NCBI GenBank assembly: GCA_032821775.1
Contig: JAVLRN010000006.1
Span: forward strand, 3,286,001 to 3,350,000
Direction: 5' to 3'
Length of the DNA stretch: 64,000 nucleotides
DNA from: Sanguinoderma infundibulare
Taxonomy: Eukaryota > Basidiomycota > Agaricomycetes > Polyporales > Polyporaceae
Shown: piece after piece, positions 1-10,800 of the stretch
Numbering within the stretch: position 1 is the first letter of the stretch
How the letters are laid out: each line of letters opens with the position of its first letter
Position numbers and translations under genes: made by a program
The notes under the pieces: generated by a model
Databases searched by the model: none
What the model was told of the DNA's origin: nothing
The model's input: the letters and a program-made list of their open reading frames with translations, nothing else

Positions 1-3000
1 TCAACGTCCCTTGAAGAATTTCTCGAAGAGAAGTAGTTGTTCTTCCCAGACGTAAGCCCGACCTTCTTGAAGAGGTCCTTGTCCTTCTTCAGGTCACTTG
101 CCCTCCAAACGGTTGGGTCACTAGTGTCTGTGAAGAAGGAGAGCAACTCTTCGTGATCCTCCAGGGTCCTGTCTTGCGGGGTACTGGCCCGCTTCGGCCT
201 CCGCACAGGGCGCCTGGCTAGAGCCTGAGCATGGTCTTCAGCGCCGGCTGGTGTCGCTGCGACCTTAGGGTCGTACTTGTCATCGTAGGCCTTCTTGTCG
301 ATGGTGGAATAGTGCTCAGAGCAAATGGTGGCGAGGTTATGGAGCGCATAATCAAGACTTATGTTCTCGGTTGGGTACATGAAGGGCCTTGTCAAGCACA
401 TGTCGCTGAACTTCTGTTGGCCTCCAAGATGGGCGCCATCTGCAGGGCGGATGGCATGGGCTCCGAAGTGGTGGTCGAAGGTCGTTTCTAATTCGTATGT
501 CACCGTCGTGTCGTGGAAGCGTAAGACGGAGTAGTGGTAGACGTGGACGAACGACTCGATGTCGTCCGAGAGCTCGTAAGGCTTGGTGGGATATCTTCCG
601 AGCACCGCCGAGCGGAAAAGCCACGTTCCCTGATCCTCGTCAATTAGTGTCATGCTATGGTAAAATGAAATGAATATGACGCACAGTGTGATCGGGTTCC
701 CTGGGCCCGGGGCCGGTTTCCATATCCTCCTTGTACTTCGAGAGATCCCAATCGCTGAGGATGCCCTTTCGCACGATTACGCCGTGCTCGTCCTTGAACT
801 CGTAGATGAGGATGTTGTTGAAGCTGACGTCTCGATGAAGAACGCCGGCCTTCTCCCACGCATCTTTGTGACCTGAAAGACGGTAATCAGCACGAACATC
901 GTGAAAGACTTGCAAGGGAATACGCACCCTGCAAGGCATCCCTGAGGATCGCCGACAGCTCTCGGAAATCCTCGAAGTTGGTCAGCGGCCGGCACACCTC
1001 CTTCAGCAGGATGCGGTAGTGGCTGCGAGGATGCAGTGGGCGTTCAGGGTTCATGGCGTGGAGTTTGGTCCGCTGAGGGACGCCATCCTCCAAGACGTCC
1101 CCCCCGGCGAGGTAAGTCAGAACGTGGCCCGTCACTCCGTTGCGTTCCAGCCGCTTGTAGACCTCGTGCTCCGGATGAATGCGACCATCCGCGTGCTGGA
1201 CTCTCCAGGAGTCCTTGAAGAACCGTAGCTCGAACGTCCGCTTGCCATCTTTCTCGCCGACCTCTTCGAAGACCGGGTAGGCACGCGTGCACCGGCCGAA
1301 CAGGGAAGCAGTGGTGAACGAGGGGCGACCAGCGAAGATGATCCTCTCCTCCTCCTTCCTCTTCTCCTCGTGCTCCTTGTGCTCCTCGTGCTCCTCGTGC
1401 TCCTCGTCATTGTCGACCATGGTCAGCTTGTATACAGGCCACTCGAACGAGGTGAGCTCCTCGCCAACCTTGGCGTTCGGGTTCCACGACAGCGCATGGT
1501 AAGCCTGCCCCTTCAGGTAGTCGGTGGGAAGAGTGGCAGCGTACTCGCGCAACGCTTTGAGGTCGTCTTCGGTCGCGAGCTTCGCAGTTTCGTCATAGCC
1601 ACGCTCCTTATCCGTCATTCGCGCCATCTTCCAGAGAAACCTGTAAAGCGGCTGCTGCTCGGGAAGTCTCTTGCCGTACTTGAAAGGCTCCGAGACGATG
1701 ATACCCGAGCGGTCGGCGTACGCGATTCGGGCCTGGTCCTTGTAGACGTAGATGGAGAAGAGGTGGGTGCGGTGCTGGTGGCCCAAGATCTGTGCGTTGT
1801 ACTCCAGGAATTGACCGACACCGCTGCGACCACCGATAGTGAGGCCGCGGTGGATAAGGTTGGCGGAAGGGTTGAGGAACTCGAACGCACACTCGCGGTG
1901 GGTGGTCTTCGCCTCGAAGAAGGACACGAGATCGCTGTATGATCGGCGTGCAGCCCAGTTTTCAGGTTGCTTGACGTCCTCAGGACGCTCGACGTCCTTA
2001 GGCTGCTGAACGTCATTCTGCTCCTTGGTTTTCTTGGACGCTTTCGGCTCGATGAACAGCTCCTTCGTGCGCTTGTTGTCGAGATAGATGCCGACGTCAG
2101 GGGTGGTTCCGTGGGTGCGGGAGGTGGTGCCTTGCCCAAGAGTTATGCCATCCCCAGACTTCTGCCCGACATCCTCCGACTCCTGCACGACATCCTCACG
2201 GCCCGACTCGACGTCCTCGAACTCCTCCTCGATATCCTTAGACGTGCGCTTCTTACCATTGGACGGCAGTTGGTGTTCGTTCAGCGAGGACTTGTTACCG
2301 GCCCTGGAGGGCTTGCTGCCGGTCGCGGAGAGCTTGCTACCGGCGTTGGAGGGCCTGCTTCCGGCCCTGGCCTTCGAAGGCTTGCTACCGGCCTTGGGTC
2401 CCCTTCCAGGAGCCTTGGCGTGCTTGCTACCTGTGGATGGCTTGCTGGCCGTCGTGGATGGCTTGCTACCGGTAGCAGAGGACTGCTGGCCCTTCTGGGA
2501 AGACGCCTTCTTCTCGGAGATTTCGAAGTGATCAGTGTTTCGAGCTGAAGATATGTCGCGGAAGATGACGGGGTTCTCTGGGTTGTCAGCCCTGTCGGCC
2601 ACGGACTGGCCCATCTTGCACTGTCGAATATCACGTCAGATCGCAACGCAGGAGGACCACGAGCCACTCACGAGGATAGGTATCAACTGGGGCTCCCTCA
2701 CATTCTTTGCCTGGATGGTAGTGCGTGAGATCGTAAAGCAGAAGAACCACAAGCCACTGGCACTCACCGTGATATCGACCCAATCCTTTCCCCTCTCCTC
2801 CTCCGGAACGTCCAAATGGTAGTAGAATTCGTCATAGTCTGCGTCTCCAGGCTCGCCTCCACAGTTCAGGTAGTCTTTGAACATGTCCTCGACGGATATT
2901 TGATGTATCCTGAAGTCCATAGTGGCTGCGTCCACGTGGTCTTGACGGAGCTCGTTCTCCTGTGGTAGTCCGGGTGTGATGGTCTTGGACTGGACGCCGG

Positions 3001-3142
3001 GCCTCACGGGTGTGGGCTTAGGGTCGATAGGTTTAAGGCCAGGAGGAGGAGTTTTGGGACAAGGGTTATCGTTCCTGGGTTGATCGACAACGGGAGCAGA
3101 GGGCGCGTCAGCCTCAGGCTGGTGGGGAGAGGAAGAAGACAT
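1..3142 (-). CDS. Fungal-type protein kinase (FunK1 family), C-terminus cut by window edge
   Basis: A predicted intracellular kinase of the fungal-specific FunK1 family; substrate unknown. The start is the ATG at 3142 (MSSSSPHQPEADAP). A short exon between about 2709 and 2747 links the N-terminal exon to the main exon (about 2615 down to 940). The next exon, about 870-700, carries the catalytic loop HRDVSFNNIL and DWDLSK in place of the usual DFG. The last visible exon runs from about 630 to the window edge (GTWLFRSAVL, then FVHVYHYSVLRF). No stop or frameshift is seen. Compared with its paralogue at 52.3 kb it has an inserted low-complexity stretch at about 2290-2510 built from GSKPS-like repeats, and one more intron near the N-terminus. 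Family assignment rests on the HRDxSxNN and DWDL motifs and the long fungal-type N-terminal region. Probably functional, but its end is not visible. Confidence 0.85.
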
Positions 3143-3960
3143 GTTGGAGGGAGATGCTTACCAGGAGGGACGAGAGGGCCTCTTTTATACCGATGTCCTG
3201 ATCAAAAGGCGATGCAAATCCTTTGTCCGACTGATCAGGAAAGAGCAATGGGGCACGAGTCGGGGACGTGTTTGGCCGTGCTCACCGAGATCTGAGCGGT
3301 GGTTGAGAATCCACGCTCTGTCCCATCGATGTATTTCAGCGCTGTCCATCCGCAAATGATTGTGTTTTCACTTACATAATTTGCAGTATGTGTTATAGAG
3401 AGCTAGCTGCACGACGGCAGGCTCGCGGGCTGGTACTGTTGAAGGTTGAACGGAAAGTCGAACTTGCGTTGTTGAGCGCTGGTGAGCTTCTTGGCGCTTA
3501 GCCTTCCCGTTTTGGAAGGGTATGTTGAATCAGTTGGATTAGCGCCTTGGCTCCGCGGCCGCGCGGCGGTGGGCCCTGGCAACGGCCAGCATCCAAGCCA
3601 TTGTTTGGCTTAATGGCACGACCATGAGTGCTGCGCGTTGGCCATGGGCCAGTGTTCCATTGTTCAATTTGCATTTGGGCTTCATACGATCCAGAGAACC
3701 CACCGCCGCCACAACCTAACCACACTGTGTGGCACGATCGAAGGCTGATCTTGAGTGCCAATGCCGGTCAGTTACAAAGATTCATCCATTGATACGCTGA
3801 GAAAGGTATGTCGTGCAATTGTCGTCCAAAGGCCTTTAACGCGCGCGGATAGTCAATCGAGAGTCCAACCATGCGGCGCCCTGCGGTGGACATCATTTTC
3901 ATTCACGATCTGGCTTGATAGAACGGTGGCCTTGGACGAATATACTTAACGACTACAACA
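3143..3960. other. Spacer between FunK1 and MFS pseudogene, conserved in both duplication arms
   Basis: No gene is supported here. The part at about 3500-3760 is very similar to the reverse complement of about 51730-51950 in the right arm. The small frames in it look like chance open stretches, since neither copy has the same start or stop. It probably holds the promoter of FunK1 and the 3' end of the transporter. Confidence 0.5.
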
Positions 3961-5180
3961 TCAGATATCGTATGTCCAAGTCGGGTCTTCGCCACTCGTG
4001 CCGCTCCACTCAAGTTCGCCCGACTCCGCACCGCCCGTCCGAACCTTTTTGTTCCGCCTCTCATTCTCCCTGCGCAGCACCCACCACAGCGTCACTGCAA
4101 CGACCACATTCCCCACGAGGTACGCCAGAGCGAAGCTGTGTCCCAGGATGTACTAGGGACTCGTTGCAGGCCGGTACAGCTGCGTGCCCAGCACCGCACC
4201 CAGGTTCCCGACCGATATCTGCATCGCGTTGATCGTCGCCCGCTTTGTCTGCTCGTACACGTTGTTTGCGGGCCACGAGAGCGCGAGCGCAGTCGAGGGG
4301 TAGATCCCCGCGGCGGCGAAGAATGTCCCGACGTAGCTCACGTCCGGTCGGCGCGTCGGGTCGGTGTTCGCGAGCAGGAGGATATACCCGATGATCGCGA
4401 CAGACGAGGACGCGATGATGAACGGCACGCGACGGTTGATACGTTCTGACCACCAGGCGATGGACACGGTGAGGATGGTCGCGAGCGCGTAGGGAGGCAC
4501 GGTGAGCAGTTGAGACCGCGCGGCGGTGAAGCCAAGGTCGGCGATGATGGTGGGCAGGAAGAGGGAGAAGGTATAGAGGGGGAGCGAGAGCGTGTGAAAC
4601 GCGAAGCGGTACAGCCAGTTCTTGAGGTCGGTGAGAGCAAGCCAGACAGCAGACCAGGCGAATTGTTCGTCGCGCGTCGCATCACTGTCGTCTTTGAGTC
4701 GCGCGTAGACGTGCGCGCGCTCATCCTCTGTGAGGAACGTGGACGTGTTTGGGTAGTTCGGTATGAACCAGTAGGCAAGCACCGAGACAAAGACGGTGAG
4801 GAGGCCTTCGATGGTGAAGATCCAGCGCCAGTGATCTGCGCATAGTTTTAGTGATCAATGTTCCGACGAGAATTACCACGACGTACCAAGGCGAAGACTA
4901 CGCCAAACGCAACAGCCAAAGAGGCGGCGCTGAAGCAAAGTGCAACGCGATACTGACGTTCGCGGCGCCTGTACCACCTGGAGAGGTAGAATACCACTCC
5001 GAGGAGGACCGCTCTCGCCGCTCCATAATCCCCTAGAAGAACTGCGAGAAGAAATAAACCTGCTCCTTTGCTCTCTGCGTCAGCAAGAGTAGCCACAACA
5101 CCCCATTCCAAGGTCTGGGTCGGAAGCCAGAATTTCGGCGCCCTCTGTTTGAGGATATTGTTGCCGTGAAGGAAGCTATG
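3961..5180 (-). pseudogene. MFS transporter pseudogene (second copy of the gene at 49.9 kb)
   Basis: The translation matches the intact MFS gene at 49869-51514 over about its last two thirds (from NNILKQRAPKFWLP to the final TYDI), with very high identity in the middle (for example YWFIPNYPNTSTFLTEDERA). Lesions seen: the first about 135 codons are absent; the reading frame is disturbed around 4790-4850, where the paralogue has an intron and the segment leading into NGWRWIF; and an in-frame TAG at 4153-4155 stands where the intact copy has Arg in TSPRYILG. After that stop the frame continues to the natural end at 3961. The loss of the N-terminal membrane segments makes a working transporter unlikely. 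Confidence 0.85.
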
Positions 5181-5940
5181 CACCCAAATGGTTCGGAGGG
5201 CCATATGGGTTTTCCCCTGGCGGTTTGTGACTTAGTACTTCGAATAATACGTAGCGAATGAAGTGCTGTAGAGTCAAACTGGTGAATTATTCATTACCAC
5301 TAACGGTGATGTTGCAATCCACAGTGATTCCTGCTACGCTTTGCGATACCATTGTATCATGAGCGGTGCACAAGAAGTACTGCGCAGTTGAAAAGGAGGA
5401 CAACTCACCATTGCTTCCATCCAAGAAGGAACGTAGATAGAGTACGATATCTCAGGGACCAGATAGCACATGTTGACCTTCCACAGTCTACCACAGAATT
5501 ATCTACTCACATGTGTAGGAATAGCGACGTCCAGTGGACTCCGGTGGGTACTACCGTCCTTGCCATTGCCATCAACGACTCCGGTGATGGCACGGGCACT
5601 TGTGAGCTGTCCTGAACTATCACTGATATTTCCCGGCATCCGCACTTTTACTTAGTAGGATCCTTTCTACGAAGTCAACTATCCTCACCTAGCTGTAAAA
5701 ATCAGATGCAAGAACATGGATGTGATGGGTATCAATTTTCTGAGAGAGTGGACGAGCCGGCGCCTCCAGTGGCATATGTGGCTGTGCAGATGATGTTCAA
5801 GTACTTCCCCAACGGCTACTGTCTGGAAAGTCAAGAGCTGATGATACTGAAACGCGAAATCAAACGTTCTCCTTGAGGAATTCCTCCAACCTCATTGAAC
5901 ATAGCCATACTTCAGACAAAAATAACAACGCAAGAATCAC
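5181..5940. other. Intergenic, no gene seen
   Basis: About 760 bases beyond the end of the duplicated arm. The short frames here have no recognisable motif and no supporting intron pattern. Confidence 0.5.
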
Positions 5941-6014
5941 TGGCCAACGCCGGGATCGAACCGACGACCTTGGCGTTATTAGCACCACGCTCTAACCAAC
6001 TGAGCTAGCCGGCC
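5941..6014 (-). tRNA. tRNA-Ile (anticodon AAT)
   Basis: On the minus strand a 74-base sequence folds as a tRNA. The acceptor stem is GGCCGGC with its partner GTTGGCC, followed by discriminator A. The D-arm/A-box is TAGCTCAGTTGG. The anticodon arm is TGGTG-CTAATAA-CGCCA with anticodon AAT. The T-arm/B-box is GGTTCGATCCC. There is no intron. CCA is not fully encoded, as expected for a eukaryotic tRNA. It lies head to head with the POLD4-like gene. Confidence 0.95.
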
Positions 6015-6158
6015 ATGTGAACAAATCATTGCTTGAAATCCACCATTGGTCTCCTGCTGTAGCAGGTGGCTAGCGGACGCTTGCCCGACGCCGCCAACGT
6101 TGAACGCAACAAACACACTTGCCTCCAACCATTCCGCATCTCATCATCATTTCCCTCC

Positions 6159-6950
6159 ATGCCTCCGCGCAAGAGTACGAAGGTGTCTGAGCCCATGAAA
6201 CAGTCTAAGTTATCTTTCATTTCCAAGCGAACGACCTCAACGACCGCTGAGGCCGCCGGCAAGACCGCTAAAGCGACTCGAAAGCATCCCGCCCGACCCT
6301 TGACCAGCCCCTCGTCCAGCGAAGCCATCGTCATCTCGGACGGCGACAGCAACAGGTCCTCGGACAATGAAGGCGTTGCCCCGGTTCCGAAGAAGCGGCG
6401 GCTCAACGTCGCCAAGAGACAGGAGCCCCAGCTCCCGCAGGATGGGGAGACGGCCGATGCTGAGCCGGAGAAGGAGAAGGAGCCTCTGAAGCTGTCCGAC
6501 AAGAGGTGGCGGAAGCTGTATGGCGCGGCAAGGGAGAAGATGGATCACTTGGAACCTGGTGAGTTATCTGCTGCCCCGTCGCAGGACCCGTGTTGACCGC
6601 GGCGACGAAGTCCATTCGAAGGGACAGACCATGGTCCACCACATCCTCCGAGTTTTCGATCTGTGAGTCGTAATCGGCGTGTATGCTCCGAGTGCAACCC
6701 TCTAAACACCCGTCCAGCTCATACGAGTATGGCCCTTGCGTCGGTGTCTCCCGCCTCGACCGTTGGGAGCGAGCATATGCGCTCGGTTTGAACCCCCCTC
6801 CCGAGGTCAGCCTCTGTTTCTCTTTATCGGTCTTTCCAAATTATCCGCTGACCTCTGACATCATTGCTAAAGATCAAAGAGATCTTGTCGACTAAAGAAG
6901 GCAGCACGGACGAGCAATTCTCGCAATCCGTCTTTCATGGCGAAGTTTAG
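6159..6950 (+). CDS. cdm1: DNA polymerase delta subunit 4 (POLD4/Cdm1-like)
   Basis: Small accessory subunit of the replicative DNA polymerase delta, nuclear. Four exons fit: 6159-6558, 6611-6662, 6718-6805 and 6873-6950, giving introns of 52, 55 and 67 bases with GT-AG ends. The N-terminal about 110 residues are basic and low in complexity, with KQSKLSF near the start resembling a degenerate PCNA-binding (PIP) motif and a PKKRR nuclear-localisation-like patch. The C-terminal part carries the family signature: LSDKRWRKLYGAAREKM, VHHILRVFDLSYEYGPCVG, RLDRWERAYALGL, NPPPEIKEIL, ending FHGEV. The start ATG at 6159 was chosen because it opens the conserved basic N-terminus; an upstream in-frame ATG at 6066 is also possible. 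The tail match is strong. Confidence 0.9.
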
Positions 6951-7807
6951 GGCCGCGCCCTCTCCTGCTTCCACACTGCTTCATCTCATCCCATAATTAT
7001 CGTGTCATCATTATTAGTTGATCTGTATACCGGACTGTTGTTGTACTATGATCATGATGTATTCGCTTATCTCGTTTCGGTACGCCGCACAGACCATGCA
7101 TTAACATTGCCGTTACCCGCTAACACAGACGTCTTGATGGCACAACGCACCGAGGTAGCGCAAGCCACGGGCTTTCATTACGACTTCATCGTTCTCGGCC
7201 CATGGCAGGGATTTCCCGCCCCCTCCCTAGTGTTCACCTTGAATTATGGAAGAACGGCCGACATTGGGAGTGGTACTGAGCCGAGTCCAGGTCGTAGTCT
7301 ACACAGGCATGGGGAGGAATGGTAAGCGAAGCCGAGGATCGACAAAGATCTAGAGCAGTCGACGAGATGAGTGCACGTAGAGCAGCTGGCAAAGGCCTAC
7401 TTCACAGGCACAGTGAGGATGGGGAGCAGCCCTGCAGGACGGAACATGGAGAAAGGACCTAGGCTGAGGGCGCACACACCATGCGCCGCTGAAAAGCAGG
7501 TGGTTTACGTTGCGGCCCCGGTCCTGATCGAATTTATGACGAAAGTGTTATAGACACCTGGTGAACTGCCTATGCAGACCAAGGAATTGTCGAGGAATGC
7601 AAGGAAGGACGGGAGGTGGAAGTCGCTGCCCCGGGAAAGCCATGGACATTCGGAAAGAATGGATGACTTAGCTCCAAGGTTGGATTTTCAGGTCCCAGCA
7701 ACCTTGCACACAAGGTAATGAGCCGTTGCCATGAGATGAAAGCACTGTCCATAGCACGGATCATGAAAAAAAATAACAACATACAACACAAACGCGCCTT
7801 CTTGAGC
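6951..7807. other. Intergenic between two convergent genes, no gene seen
   Basis: About 860 bases that must hold the 3' ends of the POLD4-like and NTO1-like genes. A 107-codon open frame at 7002-7325 shows no family motif and no splice partner. Confidence 0.5.
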
Positions 7808-10800
7808 CTACTCCACCTCCGTCATGGGACTGTCAGCACCCATCGCAGCCTCGATCCGCGCAGCGCTTGGTTCTGATTCTGCGGCCAGAGGCGGATTCTC
7901 TTCAGGCACATCCGCTACGGGAGGCTGATTCGACACGGGGGCCCCGCTCGCAGACGGCTCGCCAGCTTGAGCCTGAGCATTGGCGAGAGCGATGGCGTTA
8001 GCTTCCGCTTCGTCCTCCCCTTCCATCTCCGAGAGCGCGTCCCTGCAGACGAACAGTTCGTTAGCTCATCTTGCGCTTGCACGAACATAAGAATGGAGAA
8101 GACCACGACGCGTACTGGAAAGCGTTCCTGCACTCCGCTCGCATGGCAGGAGAGCGCCACTTTTGATATTTGCTCGTCGGCGCCAGCATCGCGGCGTCAA
8201 GAGCTAGCAAGACAAACGAGGGGACGTTGTGAGCCACATCGACCCATGAACACAAGACACACTTACTGTCGTCTTCGCCGAGGTAGCGCGTGTTCTTGAC
8301 CTTCACCCAAGCCCTACAGAAAGCATAGCGTATGCATCAGCAACAGCGGTCGCAGACGCATCCGACCGGGATTCCCGTACCAATTGTTGAGGGATCTCTT
8401 GTGCGCCTTCTTCTCGTAGAACCGCACGAGGACGAAGGGCTCGTTGCTATCCTTCGGCTTCGTCCCGCGAACTTTCTTCGGCACTTCGACGTCGTCCTCC
8501 TCGAAGACGACGGCCGGCCAGTACGGGAACGAGGCTACAATATAGGTCAGCGATATACTCCCGTGCACGAGAAGCGGCGTAACCAACCTGTCTTCGCCCA
8601 GACTACACAAGGGTCAGCGAACGTCGTAAACGTATTATCCGACACAAAACATACCTAGGGTTCCACCTTCTACCTTCTCTCCGGCTTTCAAGACGATCAT
8701 GCCGGGCTCTGGAGGCTGGAGAGGCTTGGCGCGTGCCGCAGGTACATTTTGGTCATCTTCCGTCGCATTGCCGTCGTCGGACAAGTCCGTCAACTCCGAG
8801 TCCACGTCCATAGCGTCCTCTGGGGCGCGGGACGGACCCGCGGCAGAGGACGTCGCCAAGGCCGGGGGAGCGAGCGCGGGGGTGGCAGCCTCCGCCGCAG
8901 CCCGTAATCGAGCCTCCTTTTCGAGCCTCTTCTGCCTCGCCTTCTCGCGACGGGTGGCGGGAGTATCGATGACGTCAATCCAGATAATCTTGGGAGGACC
9001 AGTGTCCTCTTCCTTCTCTTCCTCTGGCTGTTGTACGGGTTGTGGCTCCTCTGCGGGAGCGGGTTCCCCTTCCAACGGTGCCTCTTGATCTCCGGATTCC
9101 TGCGCCACCTCGGATTGGGGTTCGGGTTCGGGCTCAGGCTCAGGTTCAGGCGCGGGCTCAAGTTCGGGTTCCGGCTCCAACTCTGGTTCAGGTTCGGCGG
9201 GAGGCGCAGGAGATGTCGGTGCCGGAGACGTGCGTGCTGTATGTTCAGGTACAGGGGATGCACGTGGAGGCGCAGGAGATGTACGAAGCGAATGGGCAGG
9301 CGCAGGGGATAAGCGAGACGATACACGAGACGACCCGACAGGTGCAGGAGATGCGCGAGGCGACCTGACAGGTGCAGGGGATATGCGAAGCAACAGGACA
9401 GGCGCCGGAGACATGCGAGGAGTTGTGACAAGCGCTGGAGACATGCGAGGAGATGGAATAGGCACAGGAGATGGGCGATGAGGTGAACGGACAGGGGAAG
9501 GAGACATACAAGGGGGAGGAGACACACGAGGGGAAGGAGACGCGTGTGTTGAACGTGCAAGTGTCGTAGGTGCAAGTTTTGGAGAAGTAGCCTCAGGAGC
9601 CTCAGGAGGCGCAAGGTCATCGACGGCAGCGTGCTCTGGGTCACCAACTTCGATATGCTCGGGTTTATCGATCTCCATGTGTTCGCCTTGATCGATCTCG
9701 ATATGTTCGGGTTCGTCGACGTCAATGCGTTCCTCTTCATCGACTTGAACGTGCTCCGACTCGTCGACCTCCATCCGCTCGGGTTCGTCTGCCTGCGCTT
9801 CCGGTTCTTCGACATGCGGCGGCTCAGGTAGAGGAGACGGTGTTCGGTTAACACGTGGTCGTTCTGGCAGTGGAACATGAGGTCGCTCTGGCGGTGGGGA
9901 CGGCGTTCGGGTTTCCTCAACATGAGGCGACCCTGGCAGCGGGGATGGCGTCGGGGATTTCACAACATGGGGTGGCTCTGGTAGTGGTGACAACGCAGAG
10001 AGCTTCTCCTTCTCAATGACATGAGGTGGTTTGGGAAGCGGGAGCGGTGACGGAGTAGGCGGTCTGGGAGGCTTCGAAGCATCGATGAATTCGTCCTCCG
10101 TCTCGTCCGGATCCGGTTCTGGCGCAGAACGCTTCCGAGACCTGACTGGGGACTCTTCGCCGACTGGAGACTCTTCGCCGACTGGAGACTCTTCGCGCGT
10201 GTCCGCCGCATCCATGAGGTCCGCAGGCGTCTCGGGAATCTCCTGTGGCACCTCTGGCTGGTCCTTGTGCTCTGCCGCTGCCGTATCCTCCGGAACGCTG
10301 TGAACAGGCGACGCCGGGGCGATAGGCTCTGGCGCATGCTCTGGCTCTGGTTCTTCCACCTGCTCTGACTCCAGTGCGGACCCTTCCTCGGGAGTAATGT
10401 CGAGCTCTGGTTCTGGCACCGTTTCGAGTTCAGGCTCATGCTCGACCTCGACCTCGACCTCAAGCACCATTTCGGTCTCATGCTCCACCTCGATCTCGAC
10501 ATCAACCTCAGGTGACATTTCGGGCTCGCCCTCGAGCTCAAGTTCTAGTTCTTCAGGAACACGAGGAGACATAGACGCCTCTGCATGTTCCGGAACGCTG
10601 GGCTGTTCCACTGCCAATGGTGGCGGCGGTGGCGGGCTGCTGACAGTGACGACGTCGATTTCGATGTCTTCGTCGATCTCCTCCACAGGCGGACGAGGTA
10701 TTTCAGCCGCGGCATGCTCGAATACATCAACAGGCTCAGGGACGCTGCTGCGTTCGCGCCCTGGTTGGATACGAGGTGTTGTGGGCGGGGAGAGCTGTGT

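Larger units (their letters stand above)
1..5180 (-). repeat. Left arm of a 5-kb inverted duplication (FunK1 + spacer + MFS)
   Basis: This segment, read on the minus strand, has the same order as the plus strand at about 50.3-55.2 kb: MFS transporter, spacer, FunK1 kinase. The MFS part is close to identical at protein level apart from lesions, the spacer shares long stretches, and the FunK1 coding part is clearly more diverged. The arm ends near 5180, where similarity to the MFS gene stops within its second half of coding sequence. The left end lies beyond the window. This is read from aligned translations by eye; the exact breakpoints need an alignment. Confidence 0.85.

Noticed and set aside
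1370..2548. Long plus-strand frames opposite the FunK1 gene (for example 1370-1942, 1967-2548)
   Set aside because: They are mirror frames of the kinase coding strand and of its GSKPS repeats; no motif and no splice sites.
7002..7325. 107-codon plus-strand frame after the POLD4-like gene
   Set aside because: No motif, no splice partner, and it lies where 3' untranslated sequence is expected.
9230..9560. CRISPR-like or satellite array suggested by regular short repeats
   Set aside because: The units are degenerate, keep the reading frame of the NTO1-like gene and encode RxSPAP peptides; CRISPR is not expected in a fungus.
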